Of a stretch of 64,000 nt of DNA, positions 1-7,501 are shown piece by piece (the first letter of the stretch is position 1; each line of letters starts with the position of its first letter). Position numbers and translations under genes: made by a program. Origin of the DNA: Fibrella aestuarina BUZ 2 (GTDB lineage Bacteria; Bacteroidota; Bacteroidia; Cytophagales; Spirosomataceae); the NCBI RefSeq assembly GCF_000331105.1, contig NC_020054.1:962456-1026455 (forward strand), given 5' to 3'. Below the pieces are notes generated by a model. That model searched no databases. It was not told where the DNA came from and saw only the letters and a program-made list of their open reading frames with translations.

Positions 1-26
1 AGCCGCCTTGTAAGGCGGCTTTTTTG
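1..26 (+). terminator. Intrinsic terminator hairpin at the window edge
   Basis: A 9-bp stem (AGCCGCCTT at 1-9 pairing with AAGGCGGCT at 12-20) is followed by six to seven T on the plus strand. It has the shape of a rho-independent terminator for a plus-strand gene lying left of the window. It may also stop minus-strand transcription leaving nuoJ, but the bases beyond position 1 are not visible, so bidirectional use cannot be judged. Confidence 0.7.
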
Positions 27-51
27 TTAAATAGCATGTGTGTGGCGCGTC

Positions 52-609
52 TCAGAAGTGTGGGTCACCAGCTTCGCGTTTGCCCAGCATGACGGCCCCA
101 ACCATGGCGATCAGGAAAAGAACAGACGCCAACTCGAACGGTAGAATGTAGTCGCTGTACAGCACAATACCCAGCCGCTCAACTAAGCCCGTCTGCGTAT
201 CGAAATTGCTGGGGTCATACGTACCTACAGGCGCCACGTTGAAGATTGACAAGAGCAAAACCATCAGCACGCCGCCCACGATGGTCGCCGCCATTTTGGT
301 CAGGTTGGTCTTGGCGTCCTCGTCGTCCGACTTCAGGTTCAGGAACATAATGGCGAAGAGAAACAAGACCATAATGGCCCCTGCATACACGATGATGTTG
401 ACGATGGCCAGGAACTGCGCGTTGAGCAGCATGTAGTGGCCCGTGAGGCAGAAGAACGTAAAGATCAGGGCCAGTACGCTGTGGATCGGGTTACGGGCCG
501 TAACAACCGAAATGGCGCTAATGAGCGTGATCAGGCCCAATCCGTAGAACAGATACCCGGCAGCCGTCAGGTTCTTCAGATTACCTAGTAAAGAGTTGAC
601 TTGATTCAT
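52..609 (-). CDS. nuoJ: NADH-quinone oxidoreductase subunit J
   Basis: Membrane subunit J of respiratory complex I, 185 aa, the usual length. Five hydrophobic segments are visible, with the conserved glycine-rich third helix region (NIIVYAGAIMVLFLF at about residues 71-85) that contains the flexible helix of the family. It starts with ATG 8 bp after the nuoI stop, so the two are probably translationally linked. It is the last nuo gene in the window; nuoK-N would be expected further left, but a terminator-like hairpin lies directly downstream at 1-26, so their linkage cannot be assumed. Confidence 0.95.
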   Translation of the reverse strand: MNQVNSLLGNLKNLTAAGYLFYGLGLITLISAISVVTARNPIHSVLALIFTFFCLTGHYMLLNAQFLAIVNIIVYAGAIMVLFLFAIMFLNLKSDDEDAKTNLTKMAATIVGGVLMVLLLSIFNVAPVGTYDPSNFDTQTGLVERLGIVLYSDYILPFELASVLFLIAMVGAVMLGKREAGDPHF

Positions 610-616
610 AGTATTC

Positions 617-1177
617 TTAGCCTACAGACCGTGACAGGCTTGGCTCGGTGGGCGTAGCTTTTACGTCGGGATTAGTACGGATGTAACGATCGTCGAGTTT
701 TTCAACCAGTTTGTCTTTCCCGTAGATCACCTGATCGCGCTCAGTCATGACGGGCACCATCCGGTCGTGGCGAAGGTAGACCGCCTGTTTGGGGCAGGCT
801 TCTTCACATAGGCCGCAGAAAATACACCGGAGCATGTTGATCTCGTATACGGCTGCGTATTTCTCTTCGCGATACAGCGTTTCTTCGCCTTTCCGGCGTT
901 CGGCCGCGACCATCGAAATGGCTTCGGCGGGGCAGGCTACGGCGCACAACCCGCAGGCGGTACAGCGTTCGCGGCCCTGCTCATCGCGTTTGAGGACGTG
1001 GTGCCCCCGGAAAATCGGACCCAGATACCGTTTCACTTCGGGATACTGGATCGTCGGTTTCTTCATGAAGAAGTGCCGGATCGTGATGGCCAACCCGCCC
1101 AAAACGGCAGGAAGGTACATCCGTTCGGCCAGCGTCATTTCTTTATTGCTAACCTGCTTCGAGCGATTCGTGAGCAT
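617..1177 (-). CDS. nuoI: NADH-quinone oxidoreductase subunit I (2x[4Fe-4S])
   Basis: Peripheral arm subunit that carries electrons towards the quinone site through clusters N6a and N6b. The 186-aa protein has two ferredoxin motifs, C72-x2-C75-x2-C78-x3-C82-P and C118-x2-C121-x2-C124-x3-C128-P, both intact. A hydrophobic amphipathic stretch at about 20-38 fits the membrane-facing N-terminus of the family. The gap to nuoH upstream is 116 bp and is filled by a GTTTTCA tandem repeat and an inverted repeat. Confidence 0.96.
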   Translation of the reverse strand: MLTNRSKQVSNKEMTLAERMYLPAVLGGLAITIRHFFMKKPTIQYPEVKRYLGPIFRGHHVLKRDEQGRERCTACGLCAVACPAEAISMVAAERRKGEETLYREEKYAAVYEINMLRCIFCGLCEEACPKQAVYLRHDRMVPVMTERDQVIYGKDKLVEKLDDRYIRTNPDVKATPTEPSLSRSVG

Positions 1178-1186
1178 ATTGAAAGA

Positions 1187-1228
1187 GTTTTCAGTTTTCA
1201 GTTTTCAGTTTTCAGTTTTCAGTCTTCA
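1187..1228. repeat. GTTTTCA tandem repeat between nuoI and nuoH
   Basis: Five exact head-to-tail copies of the 7-mer GTTTTCA (1187-1221) are followed by a degenerate copy GTCTTCA (1222-1228). The last copies form the left arm of an inverted repeat whose right arm lies near nuoH. The array is too short and has no spacers, so it is not a CRISPR. Confidence 0.9.
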
Positions 1229-1290
1229 GTTGTGCTGCCAGTAGAACGTACTAGATTAAGCGAAGCAACTAAAAACCGAAGACTGAAAAC
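1215..1290. repeat. Inverted repeat in the nuoH-nuoI gap
   Basis: A 17-bp arm at 1215-1231 pairs with 1274-1290 with one mismatch (a possible G-U in RNA), enclosing a 42-bp loop. It uses the same TTTTCAGT wording as the inverted repeat between the two exbD genes at 24.4 kb. A role in mRNA processing or stability within the operon is possible but only inferred. Confidence 0.75.
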
Positions 1291-1293
1291 CCT

Positions 1294-2448
1294 TTAAACT
1301 GGTTGGGCCGCAGGTTTGCGGCGTGGGGCTTTAATGGCATTGGTGGCAGCCAGGCCAATCATGACGAACACAATAGCCCAGGTGCCGTATTTGAAATCGT
1401 AGAGCAGACCCGCGCCCGTCAGGATTACGTTCAGGATCGACAGCGGAATGAGCGCTTTCCAGCCCAGGTTCATCAACTGATCGTAGCGGAAACGGGGCAG
1501 GGTCCAACGTACCCACATGAAGAAGAAGATGAAGAAGAAAATCTTGCCGAAGAACAGCAGCGTACCGATACCCGTCGCGATGTTATGGCCGACGGTGCCA
1601 CCTAGTTTGTTCACCAGCAGATCGTGTACCTGGTTCATGAACGGATAATGGAACCCGCCAAAATACAGGGTAGCGATGACCGCCGACGACGTGAACATGT
1701 TGATGTACTCGGCAAACAGGTAGAAGCCGAGTTTCATCGAACTGTATTCGGTATGGTAACCACCAATAAGCTCGGTTTCGCACTCGGGCAGGTCGAAGGG
1801 CGTCCGGTTACACTCGGCAAAAGCGCAGGTCAGGAAGATAATGAAGCCCAGCGGCTGCGTAAATACGTTCCATTCCCAGACGTTGGCCTGTTCGGCAACG
1901 ATCTGCCGCAATGACAGCGAGCCGGTCATCATCAGGATGGCGATGATCGACAGGCCCAGCGCCACTTCGTAGCTGATGTTCTGCGACGCCGCCCGGATAG
2001 CGCCCAACAGCGAGAACTTATTGTTCGACGCCCAGCCGCCAATCATAACGCCGTAGACGCCTAGCGACACCACGCCAAACACGTAGAGGATGCCCACGTT
2101 GACGTCGATGCCCTGCACAGGTACGTCGTACGCACCAAACCGGATGCTGTCGCCAAACGGTACTACGGCACTCGACATCAATGCGGTGAGCATGGCGAGG
2201 CAGGGACCCAGAATAAAGAGCCACTTGCTGGCCTGCGCCGGAATAAAATCTTCCTTGAAGAACATCTTACCTGCATCGGCAATTGGCTGCAACAGCCCCC
2301 ACGGCCCCGCCCGGTTCGGGCCAAGGCGATCTTGCAGGAAAGCCGCCACCTTCCGCTCGGCGTACGTCGAGTAGGTAGCAATGAGCAACGTGACGCCGAA
2401 AATGACCAGAATCACGAGCGCTTTGATAATAAGAACGGTTAAGTCCAT
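1294..2448 (-). CDS. nuoH: NADH-quinone oxidoreductase subunit H
   Basis: Membrane subunit H of complex I, which forms the quinone chamber where the peripheral arm meets the membrane arm. The 384-aa protein has about eight transmembrane helices and the family signatures: a YAERKVAAFLQDRLGPNRAGP-like block at residues 28-48 and the FDLPECETELIGG loop near 217-229 with its conserved acidic residues. It ends in a basic tail. It is separated from nuoG by 115 bp containing a perfect 10-bp inverted repeat. Confidence 0.97.
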   Translation of the reverse strand: MDLTVLIIKALVILVIFGVTLLIATYSTYAERKVAAFLQDRLGPNRAGPWGLLQPIADAGKMFFKEDFIPAQASKWLFILGPCLAMLTALMSSAVVPFGDSIRFGAYDVPVQGIDVNVGILYVFGVVSLGVYGVMIGGWASNNKFSLLGAIRAASQNISYEVALGLSIIAILMMTGSLSLRQIVAEQANVWEWNVFTQPLGFIIFLTCAFAECNRTPFDLPECETELIGGYHTEYSSMKLGFYLFAEYINMFTSSAVIATLYFGGFHYPFMNQVHDLLVNKLGGTVGHNIATGIGTLLFFGKIFFFIFFFMWVRWTLPRFRYDQLMNLGWKALIPLSILNVILTGAGLLYDFKYGTWAIVFVMIGLAATNAIKAPRRKPAAQPV

Positions 2449-2462
2449 TGTTAAGTTAGTCT

Positions 2463-2550
2463 GTCCGCCGTTATCCGTCTTCTGTTGAGTTACTTACGCA
2501 CGAATCAACTATTGACTCGGCACCACAACAATAGACAGGGAACGGCGGAC
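2463..2550. repeat. Inverted repeat in the nuoG-nuoH gap
   Basis: GTCCGCCGTT at 2463-2472 pairs perfectly with AACGGCGGAC at 2541-2550. Inside the loop, GTTGA near 2484 and TCAAC near 2505 can form a second small stem. No T-run follows on the minus strand, so it does not look like a normal terminator. Confidence 0.8.
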
Positions 2551-2563
2551 TGTGAACTAAAAT

Positions 2564-3646
2564 TTATTCGTTTGCTGAAGGCAGCGCCTTGTTGAAGCGC
2601 TCGGGCGGCAGTTGCTGAATAGCCAGTTGTTCGGCCGCGTTGTGGCGGGCGTCGTCGATCGGCTTGTATTCGGCAGCGGCCAGGCGTTTGCCAAAATCGG
2701 GCTTGATGAGGTCTTTGCGGTATTTGTTAGCCGAAATCACCGACGAGCGCGAGATCTTGGTCGGTCCTTCGATCACCCAGGCTGATGTGTTTTTCGTCTC
2801 AAACCGGCAGGTGTTGCAAATGAACTCCTGCACTTCGTTCCACTCATTTTTCCGCGCCGTCACCCGGATCACTTCATCGCCCCGATACCAGAGCGATACC
2901 TTACCCGAACAGGTGGGGCAGTCGCGGTGCGCATCGACGGGTTTGGTAAACCATACCCGGTTTTTGAAGCGATACGTTTTGTCGGTCAGGGCACCCACCG
3001 GGCATACGTCGATTACATTGCCCGAGAAATCATTGTCGATCGCCTTCTCGATGTACGTACCGATTTCGGCGGCGTCGCCCCGGCCCAGTACGCCATGCAC
3101 GCGTTTGTTGGTTACCTGATCGGCCGTGTACACGCAACGATAGCACAGGATGCAACGCGTCATGTGCAGTTGGATGTAGGGGCCCAGATCGTGCTTATCG
3201 AACGTGCGGCGCTCTTCTTCGTAGCGGGTTGTCGCCGCGCCGTGGTCAAACGCGAAGTTTTGCAGGTCGCACTCGCCCGCCTGGTCGCAAACGGGGCAAT
3301 CGAGCGGGTGGTTGATGAGCAGGAATTCGACTACGCCTTTCCGGGCTTCCAAAACGGCCGGATTCGAGAAATTCTCGACGACCATACCATCCTGAACGGG
3401 GGTAATGCACGAGGCCACTAATTTGGGCATCGGGCGCGGATCTTTGGCTGAACCAGCCGCCACCCGCACCAGACAGGCCCGGCATTTGCCACCACTCCCC
3501 TTCAGGGGTTCGTAATAGCACATGGCCGGCGGGGCTACTTCAGGACCAATTTTGCGGGCTGCCTGCAGGATGGTCGTCCCCGGCTCAACCTCAACCTCGA
3601 TCCCATCGACGGTTACTTTAAGTAATTGGACTTGATTATCAACCAT
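2564..3646 (-). CDS. nuoG: NADH-quinone oxidoreductase subunit G, short form
   Basis: Iron-sulfur subunit of the NADH-oxidising arm. At 360 aa it keeps only the N-terminal electron-transfer part. A [2Fe-2S] site uses C43, C55, C58 and C80; a His-Cys [4Fe-4S] site uses H113, C117, C120 and C126; a third cluster site uses C165-x2-C168-x2-C171 with a later Cys in VIDVCPVGAL. The molybdopterin-oxidoreductase-like domain of the roughly 900-aa proteobacterial protein is absent. Short NuoG forms are, to my knowledge, normal in Bacteroidota, so this is not a truncation by mutation. The gene is separated from nuoF by three glycosyltransferase genes, which breaks the usual nuoE-F-G order. Confidence 0.93.
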   Translation of the reverse strand: MVDNQVQLLKVTVDGIEVEVEPGTTILQAARKIGPEVAPPAMCYYEPLKGSGGKCRACLVRVAAGSAKDPRPMPKLVASCITPVQDGMVVENFSNPAVLEARKGVVEFLLINHPLDCPVCDQAGECDLQNFAFDHGAATTRYEEERRTFDKHDLGPYIQLHMTRCILCYRCVYTADQVTNKRVHGVLGRGDAAEIGTYIEKAIDNDFSGNVIDVCPVGALTDKTYRFKNRVWFTKPVDAHRDCPTCSGKVSLWYRGDEVIRVTARKNEWNEVQEFICNTCRFETKNTSAWVIEGPTKISRSSVISANKYRKDLIKPDFGKRLAAAEYKPIDDARHNAAEQLAIQQLPPERFNKALPSANE

Positions 3647-3677
3647 ATGAACTGATCACCGAGCATCTGCTAACGCC

Positions 3678-3729
3678 CATTGGGTACGTTGTTTCAGCGA
3701 CGAATTACGCACTGACAACGTACCCAATG
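3678..3729. repeat. Perfect inverted repeat upstream of nuoG, arms carry GGGTACGTT
   Basis: Fifteen base pairs at 3678-3692 pair perfectly with 3715-3729 around a 22-nt loop. Each arm contains the overrepresented GGTACGT/ACGTACC word. It lies in the 146-bp gap between the glycosyltransferase cassette and nuoG. No T-run follows on the minus strand, so a regulatory or mRNA-stabilising role is as likely as termination (inference). Confidence 0.85.
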
Positions 3730-3792
3730 ACGGCAACAAATGATGAATGACATTTTTGCCTTTTTTGCTACCGTAAAATAACGACACAACCG

Positions 3793-4797
3793 TTAGAAAC
3801 CCAACTTTCGTAAGTCAGCAACCCACGCTTCGACCAGCGGCATTTCGGCTTTACCAACGTAGCCCTTTTCGGTCAGCAGGCGGTAGCAGGTCAGCAGATT
3901 CTCGTGAATGTGTTCGGTGCCCTCGGGCAGGTCGAGCGCAGCCAGATCGAGGCAGATCTGGCGGTTCTGCGTGTAGCCGCTCACTTCGTCTTCGAAGTCG
4001 CGCATGAGGTTGTGCTCATTGCGCTCCTGCCAGACGGTGGCGTTGTGGAACAGGATGCTCCAGCCGCAGGTCCAGGCTACGCGCTGGGCCACATAACTGC
4101 GCCAGATGTCAGTCATGCGGAAGCTACAGTGCGAGGGCAGGTAAAGCAGCGGAAAAGCCTCAGGGAACCAGGTCGTGTTCTGGCTGTTGAAGGCGCACCA
4201 GGCACCGTCGCCGAGGGCTACGCTGTCGCGTTGCTCAAAATTGAGTGGCAGGGGCAGGGTGAGGCGGTAGATGGCGTCGACATCGGGGTTCTCGTCGGCT
4301 AGTCCCTGCTGAATGGGACACACCACCTCCGACAGGCCGGGCAGATCGGGCAGGGTATCGTGCAGGTGCTCGAGGGCATAGCCACGCGGCCAGATGTGCT
4401 TGTCGGTGAAATACTTGTAGACGTTGGTCCAGCCGGTCTGCGTCAGACTGTGGGCAGGCTGGGTACGTTGCCGGTTGGTCCAGAACCCTTCCCGCGGGAA
4501 ATTATCGTCGTCGGTTTCGATAATCACCTGCGCGCCTTGCTGCATCGCAACCAGATAACCCAGGTTTTTCCGGCCATAGTGGCGGGTCGGTAAATTCTCG
4601 ACCAGCGAGAAGGGGAGAGTCAATTGCCGGTCGATCGACCAGAAGTCGCAGCCTGACAAATCGAACTGGGTGGGCGATTTGGTGTCGCCCATAACCACGA
4701 ACTTGACGCCATGTGCCGTTGACTGTTCGGCACAGTCGATCAGAACGGCATTGGGCGCAGCAATGGACGTGATGACTAAAAAGGTAGACTCGTTCAT
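3793..4797 (-). CDS. STELLO-like (DUF288) glycosyltransferase
   Basis: The protein resembles the STELLO/DUF288 family, known from plants (Golgi proteins affecting cellulose synthase) and nematodes and occasionally found in bacteria. The start is placed at ATG 4797 (334 aa), because the N-terminal strand TFLVITSIAAPN at residues 5-16 looks like the beginning of a GT-A fold; an upstream in-frame start at 4860 would add 21 residues. A DDD motif at 96-98 (in IIETDDDNF) fits a metal-nucleotide-sugar site. No signal peptide or membrane helix is seen, so it is probably cytoplasmic. It is the last gene of a three-gene cassette with a DPM1-like GT2 and a GT-C enzyme. The acceptor is unknown. Confidence 0.75.
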   Translation of the reverse strand: MNESTFLVITSIAAPNAVLIDCAEQSTAHGVKFVVMGDTKSPTQFDLSGCDFWSIDRQLTLPFSLVENLPTRHYGRKNLGYLVAMQQGAQVIIETDDDNFPREGFWTNRQRTQPAHSLTQTGWTNVYKYFTDKHIWPRGYALEHLHDTLPDLPGLSEVVCPIQQGLADENPDVDAIYRLTLPLPLNFEQRDSVALGDGAWCAFNSQNTTWFPEAFPLLYLPSHCSFRMTDIWRSYVAQRVAWTCGWSILFHNATVWQERNEHNLMRDFEDEVSGYTQNRQICLDLAALDLPEGTEHIHENLLTCYRLLTEKGYVGKAEMPLVEAWVADLRKLGF

Positions 4798-4931
4798 AAA
4801 GGATTGATAAGTCACAGAGTGAGCAGATAATGTGGGTTTATACAGCTTTTGCCTTGACAATAATTCGGATAAAAGCTGACAGAATCTGCGCGAATTAGCA
4901 AAATCTACCCCATTAGTAACTCGTTTATTGA

Positions 4932-5672
4932 CTACTCGATGAGGGCAGGTTTACCGCTCAGCCGGAGTTTGAAATAATACCAGAGGGTCGACAATGAATT
5001 TTTTATGGCCTTTTCCGACACGCTGGGCGACGGTGCCCGGTAATGGATCGGAATTTCGGCAAACCGCTTTTTTCGCAGCAGATAACGCAGTTCGGTCTGG
5101 TAAAAATGGGCGGTCGACTTCAACGGATACGCCAGAAATTCCGCCACCACGTTGGCATGAAAACCCTGGTAGCCCGATGTCATGTCGTGCATGGTGCTAC
5201 CCAGCAGCGTGTTGGACATGATTGTTCCGATTTTAGAGAGGAACGTCCGCTTGAAATTCGACTTGTAAATCGACCCGCCGTTGATGAACCGGCTGCCAAA
5301 CGCGCACTCGTTCCCTTCGTTGAGCACCCGCAGGAACATCGGAATGGCCCGTGGATCGTGCGACAGGCCGGCGTCCATCTCAATGATAATGTCGTGGCCA
5401 TTTTTGAGGGCTTCGCGGTAGCCACGCAGGTAGGCATCGACAATGCTGCGGTTTTCGGGTGCCCAAATTGTCACAAAGCGATCGTCGCGTGCCGACAGCG
5501 CCCGCGCCAGGCTGAGTGTGTTGTCTTTGGTTACGTTATCGATAACCATGTAGACCCGGCCACATTGCAGTTTGTCCAGCTCGGTAGCCAGCGTAGCTGT
5601 GAATTCGGCAAACTCGTTTTCTTCGTTCGCCATGGGCGTAATGATGGCGAAGTTATTCTTATAAAAAAGCAC
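4932..5672 (-). CDS. DPM1-like family 2 glycosyltransferase
   Basis: A 246-aa GT2 enzyme resembling polyprenyl-phosphate mannose/glucose synthases, which load a sugar onto a lipid carrier for a GT-C enzyme. The first Rossmann strand FAIITPMANEENE (8-20), D45 and the EMDAGLSHDP block (98-107) are visible. No C-terminal membrane helices are present, so it is probably peripheral. The start is a GTG at 5672: the next ATG, at 5633, would cut through the first strand. It lies one base after the stop of the GT-C gene, which strongly suggests coupling: this enzyme would make the lipid-linked sugar donor the GT-C neighbour uses (inference). Confidence 0.85.
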   Translation of the reverse strand: MLFYKNNFAIITPMANEENEFAEFTATLATELDKLQCGRVYMVIDNVTKDNTLSLARALSARDDRFVTIWAPENRSIVDAYLRGYREALKNGHDIIIEMDAGLSHDPRAIPMFLRVLNEGNECAFGSRFINGGSIYKSNFKRTFLSKIGTIMSNTLLGSTMHDMTSGYQGFHANVVAEFLAYPLKSTAHFYQTELRYLLRKKRFAEIPIHYRAPSPSVSEKAIKNSLSTLWYYFKLRLSGKPALIE

Positions 5673-5673
5673 G

Positions 5674-7344
5674 TTAGCGAACAGAGGGGGGATGAGCGAT
5701 GGAAACGGTTGGTTCCTGCACCAGCACGTATTGGTCAGGTACGTTGTTGATTGTGTATTTGGTATAACCCGCCGCCGCCGGATTAGCGATTAGGCTGGCA
5801 AAAAACGGATCGTTGGCATACCGACTAACGACATCGGGCTGAATGTGAATGCAGTTGATGGCGTTCTGCGCAAGGAATGCCTGCACATCCGTTGGGCGGT
5901 AGCGGTCCATGTGCACAAACTTCCAGTCGGGACCCAAGTAGATCCGATACATTAGAGATAAATTACCGGTCATGGTCACAGGTCGGCCAACTGGTAGCTT
6001 CTCCAGCGTACGTAGCACATCGGCTGTCGGCGTGGGCTTCGTCTGCTGGCTAAGCTGCCACTGCGGCCACAAGAAAAGCCCTAACAATACAACAGCTGCG
6101 CCATAACCCAGCGTTGGCACTAGCTGCGGCATCGGCCGTAGCGTGTAAGCCCGGAGCAGCACCCCCGCCAGACTTACGTAAATAATCATCTGGAAAACGA
6201 CGTAATGGTCGCGGGGCAATAGCAGAATGCAGGAGATGAAGGTCGGCAGGAGAATCACAAATACGCACAGCCAATACCAGCCGTCGCGACGGAAGCCCTC
6301 GATCAGTTTCCGCCCCGTTTGTGGCCAGTTGGCCAGCCCAAGCACAGCCACCAGCATGGCGAGCAGCAGATAGCGCCGACCCGGAAACGCCAGCCGGGAC
6401 AGCCAGGGCGTCAGCAGCATCTCACGGACGAAATGTTCGGTATGCACAAACAACGTGACTACGTTGGCCCAAATGTGGCGCATGAACATGGCCGGATTCA
6501 AAAAGAAGGCCTCGCTGATCGACGAGACATCACGGCCAAAACCTGCCCGGATAAATACCTGTGGATGCATCCAGGGCGATAGGTTGATCTCGGGATGCCA
6601 GACCGCGTAGTTCATCGCAAAGTGCTGCGAAAACGCAATGATACTCCGTTTACCCGACAGCGGCGAACCAAAGGCAATTACCAGAAGTAAGGCAATCCCC
6701 ATCAGCCCAAAGAGTGGATAAGGCAGTGCAGGTCGACCTGTTACAGGTTGGTCGCTTTTAGGCTGGGTACGTCGTCGTTGCCAGACGTACCAGCCCAGTG
6801 CAAGCGTACAGAGAATCAGAAACGATAGGAAAAACTCGGGCCTTGCATACGTAGCGAGCAGGGCGCCAGCGGCGGCGGCGCTGAGCTTGTAGATCGGGTT
6901 TTTCTGGTAGTTACTGGCGATCAGCCCGCCCATTAGCCAGAGCATGGTAAAGGGCGACACCTTCTGATCTTGCGGAAAATTGAGGGGAGAATACAGAAAG
7001 AGCACCGATAAGGCCACACTCGGCACTACCCCAACGCGCAAACTGCGCAGCAGAAAGTAGAACAACAAGCCCGGCAAAACGGATAGCAACGCCCAACTGG
7101 CATATTGGGTATCAATGCTGTTTTTGTAGAAAGCATCGATCAGCAGATACCAGGCGCTGAACAACGGAGCCATCTGAACCGGCAGGGCCTCGTGCTGGTA
7201 AATGGCGCGTAATCCGTTGTCGAAATAGACATCGTCGTCGGAGGCGACCAGATCAAGCCGATGCGTGATACCGTAGGTTAGCACTACGCCACTCAATACC
7301 ACCAGCAACAGTCCGATTACATCGCCTACCTTCGTACGCTTCAT
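5674..7344 (-). CDS. GT-C fold membrane glycosyltransferase (GT39/ArnT-like)
   Basis: An integral membrane protein of about 556 aa from the chosen ATG at 7344 (a longer in-frame start at 7386 exists). It begins with a hydrophobic helix followed by a periplasmic loop containing SDDDVYF, like the acidic motif of the first loop of GT-C enzymes such as ArnT and protein mannosyltransferases. About ten further hydrophobic segments follow, then a soluble C-terminal domain of about 130 aa. It probably transfers a sugar from a polyprenyl-phosphate carrier to a periplasmic acceptor. With the adjacent DPM1-like enzyme it forms a plausible donor-transferase pair. The family is broad, so substrate and acceptor cannot be named. 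Confidence 0.8.
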   Translation of the reverse strand: MKRTKVGDVIGLLLVVLSGVVLTYGITHRLDLVASDDDVYFDNGLRAIYQHEALPVQMAPLFSAWYLLIDAFYKNSIDTQYASWALLSVLPGLLFYFLLRSLRVGVVPSVALSVLFLYSPLNFPQDQKVSPFTMLWLMGGLIASNYQKNPIYKLSAAAAGALLATYARPEFFLSFLILCTLALGWYVWQRRRTQPKSDQPVTGRPALPYPLFGLMGIALLLVIAFGSPLSGKRSIIAFSQHFAMNYAVWHPEINLSPWMHPQVFIRAGFGRDVSSISEAFFLNPAMFMRHIWANVVTLFVHTEHFVREMLLTPWLSRLAFPGRRYLLLAMLVAVLGLANWPQTGRKLIEGFRRDGWYWLCVFVILLPTFISCILLLPRDHYVVFQMIIYVSLAGVLLRAYTLRPMPQLVPTLGYGAAVVLLGLFLWPQWQLSQQTKPTPTADVLRTLEKLPVGRPVTMTGNLSLMYRIYLGPDWKFVHMDRYRPTDVQAFLAQNAINCIHIQPDVVSRYANDPFFASLIANPAAAGYTKYTINNVPDQYVLVQEPTVSIAHPPSVR

Positions 7345-7439
7345 TTTAGTTCTAAAAAAATCAGGGCGCAAGTTAGCTTTTTCCAAGCATCAAGTCCTTA
7401 GATCTGATTGTTTGGCCGTGTTAGTCAACTTGATCACGC

Positions 7440-7483
7440 TATAATGCAAAAGGCAACCTGTACAGGTTGCCTTTTGCATTATA
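7440..7483. terminator. Perfect 44-bp palindrome, probable bidirectional terminator
   Basis: Positions 7440-7461 are the exact reverse complement of 7462-7483, a 22-bp perfect arm with no spacer. The core AAGGCAACCTGTACAGGTTG is followed on each strand by CCTTTTG, so in RNA it makes a strong hairpin with a short U-run either way. It lies 19 bp downstream of the nuoF stop and upstream of the glycosyltransferase cassette, so it probably ends or attenuates the nuoA-F transcript. Confidence 0.85.
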
Positions 7484-7501
7484 CTTAGGAAGACGGTTAC
7501 A

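Noticed and set aside
1187..1228. Possible CRISPR array
   Set aside because: Repeat units are 7 bp, contiguous, without spacers, and no cas gene is nearby.
2927..3421. 164-residue plus-strand reading frame opposite nuoG
   Set aside because: It is exactly opposite conserved iron-sulfur coding sequence, has no recognisable motif, and its composition is what GC-biased third positions produce on the other strand.
2564..3646. nuoG as a truncated pseudogene
   Set aside because: All three cluster motifs are intact and the stop is clean. Short NuoG is, to my knowledge, normal in this phylum.
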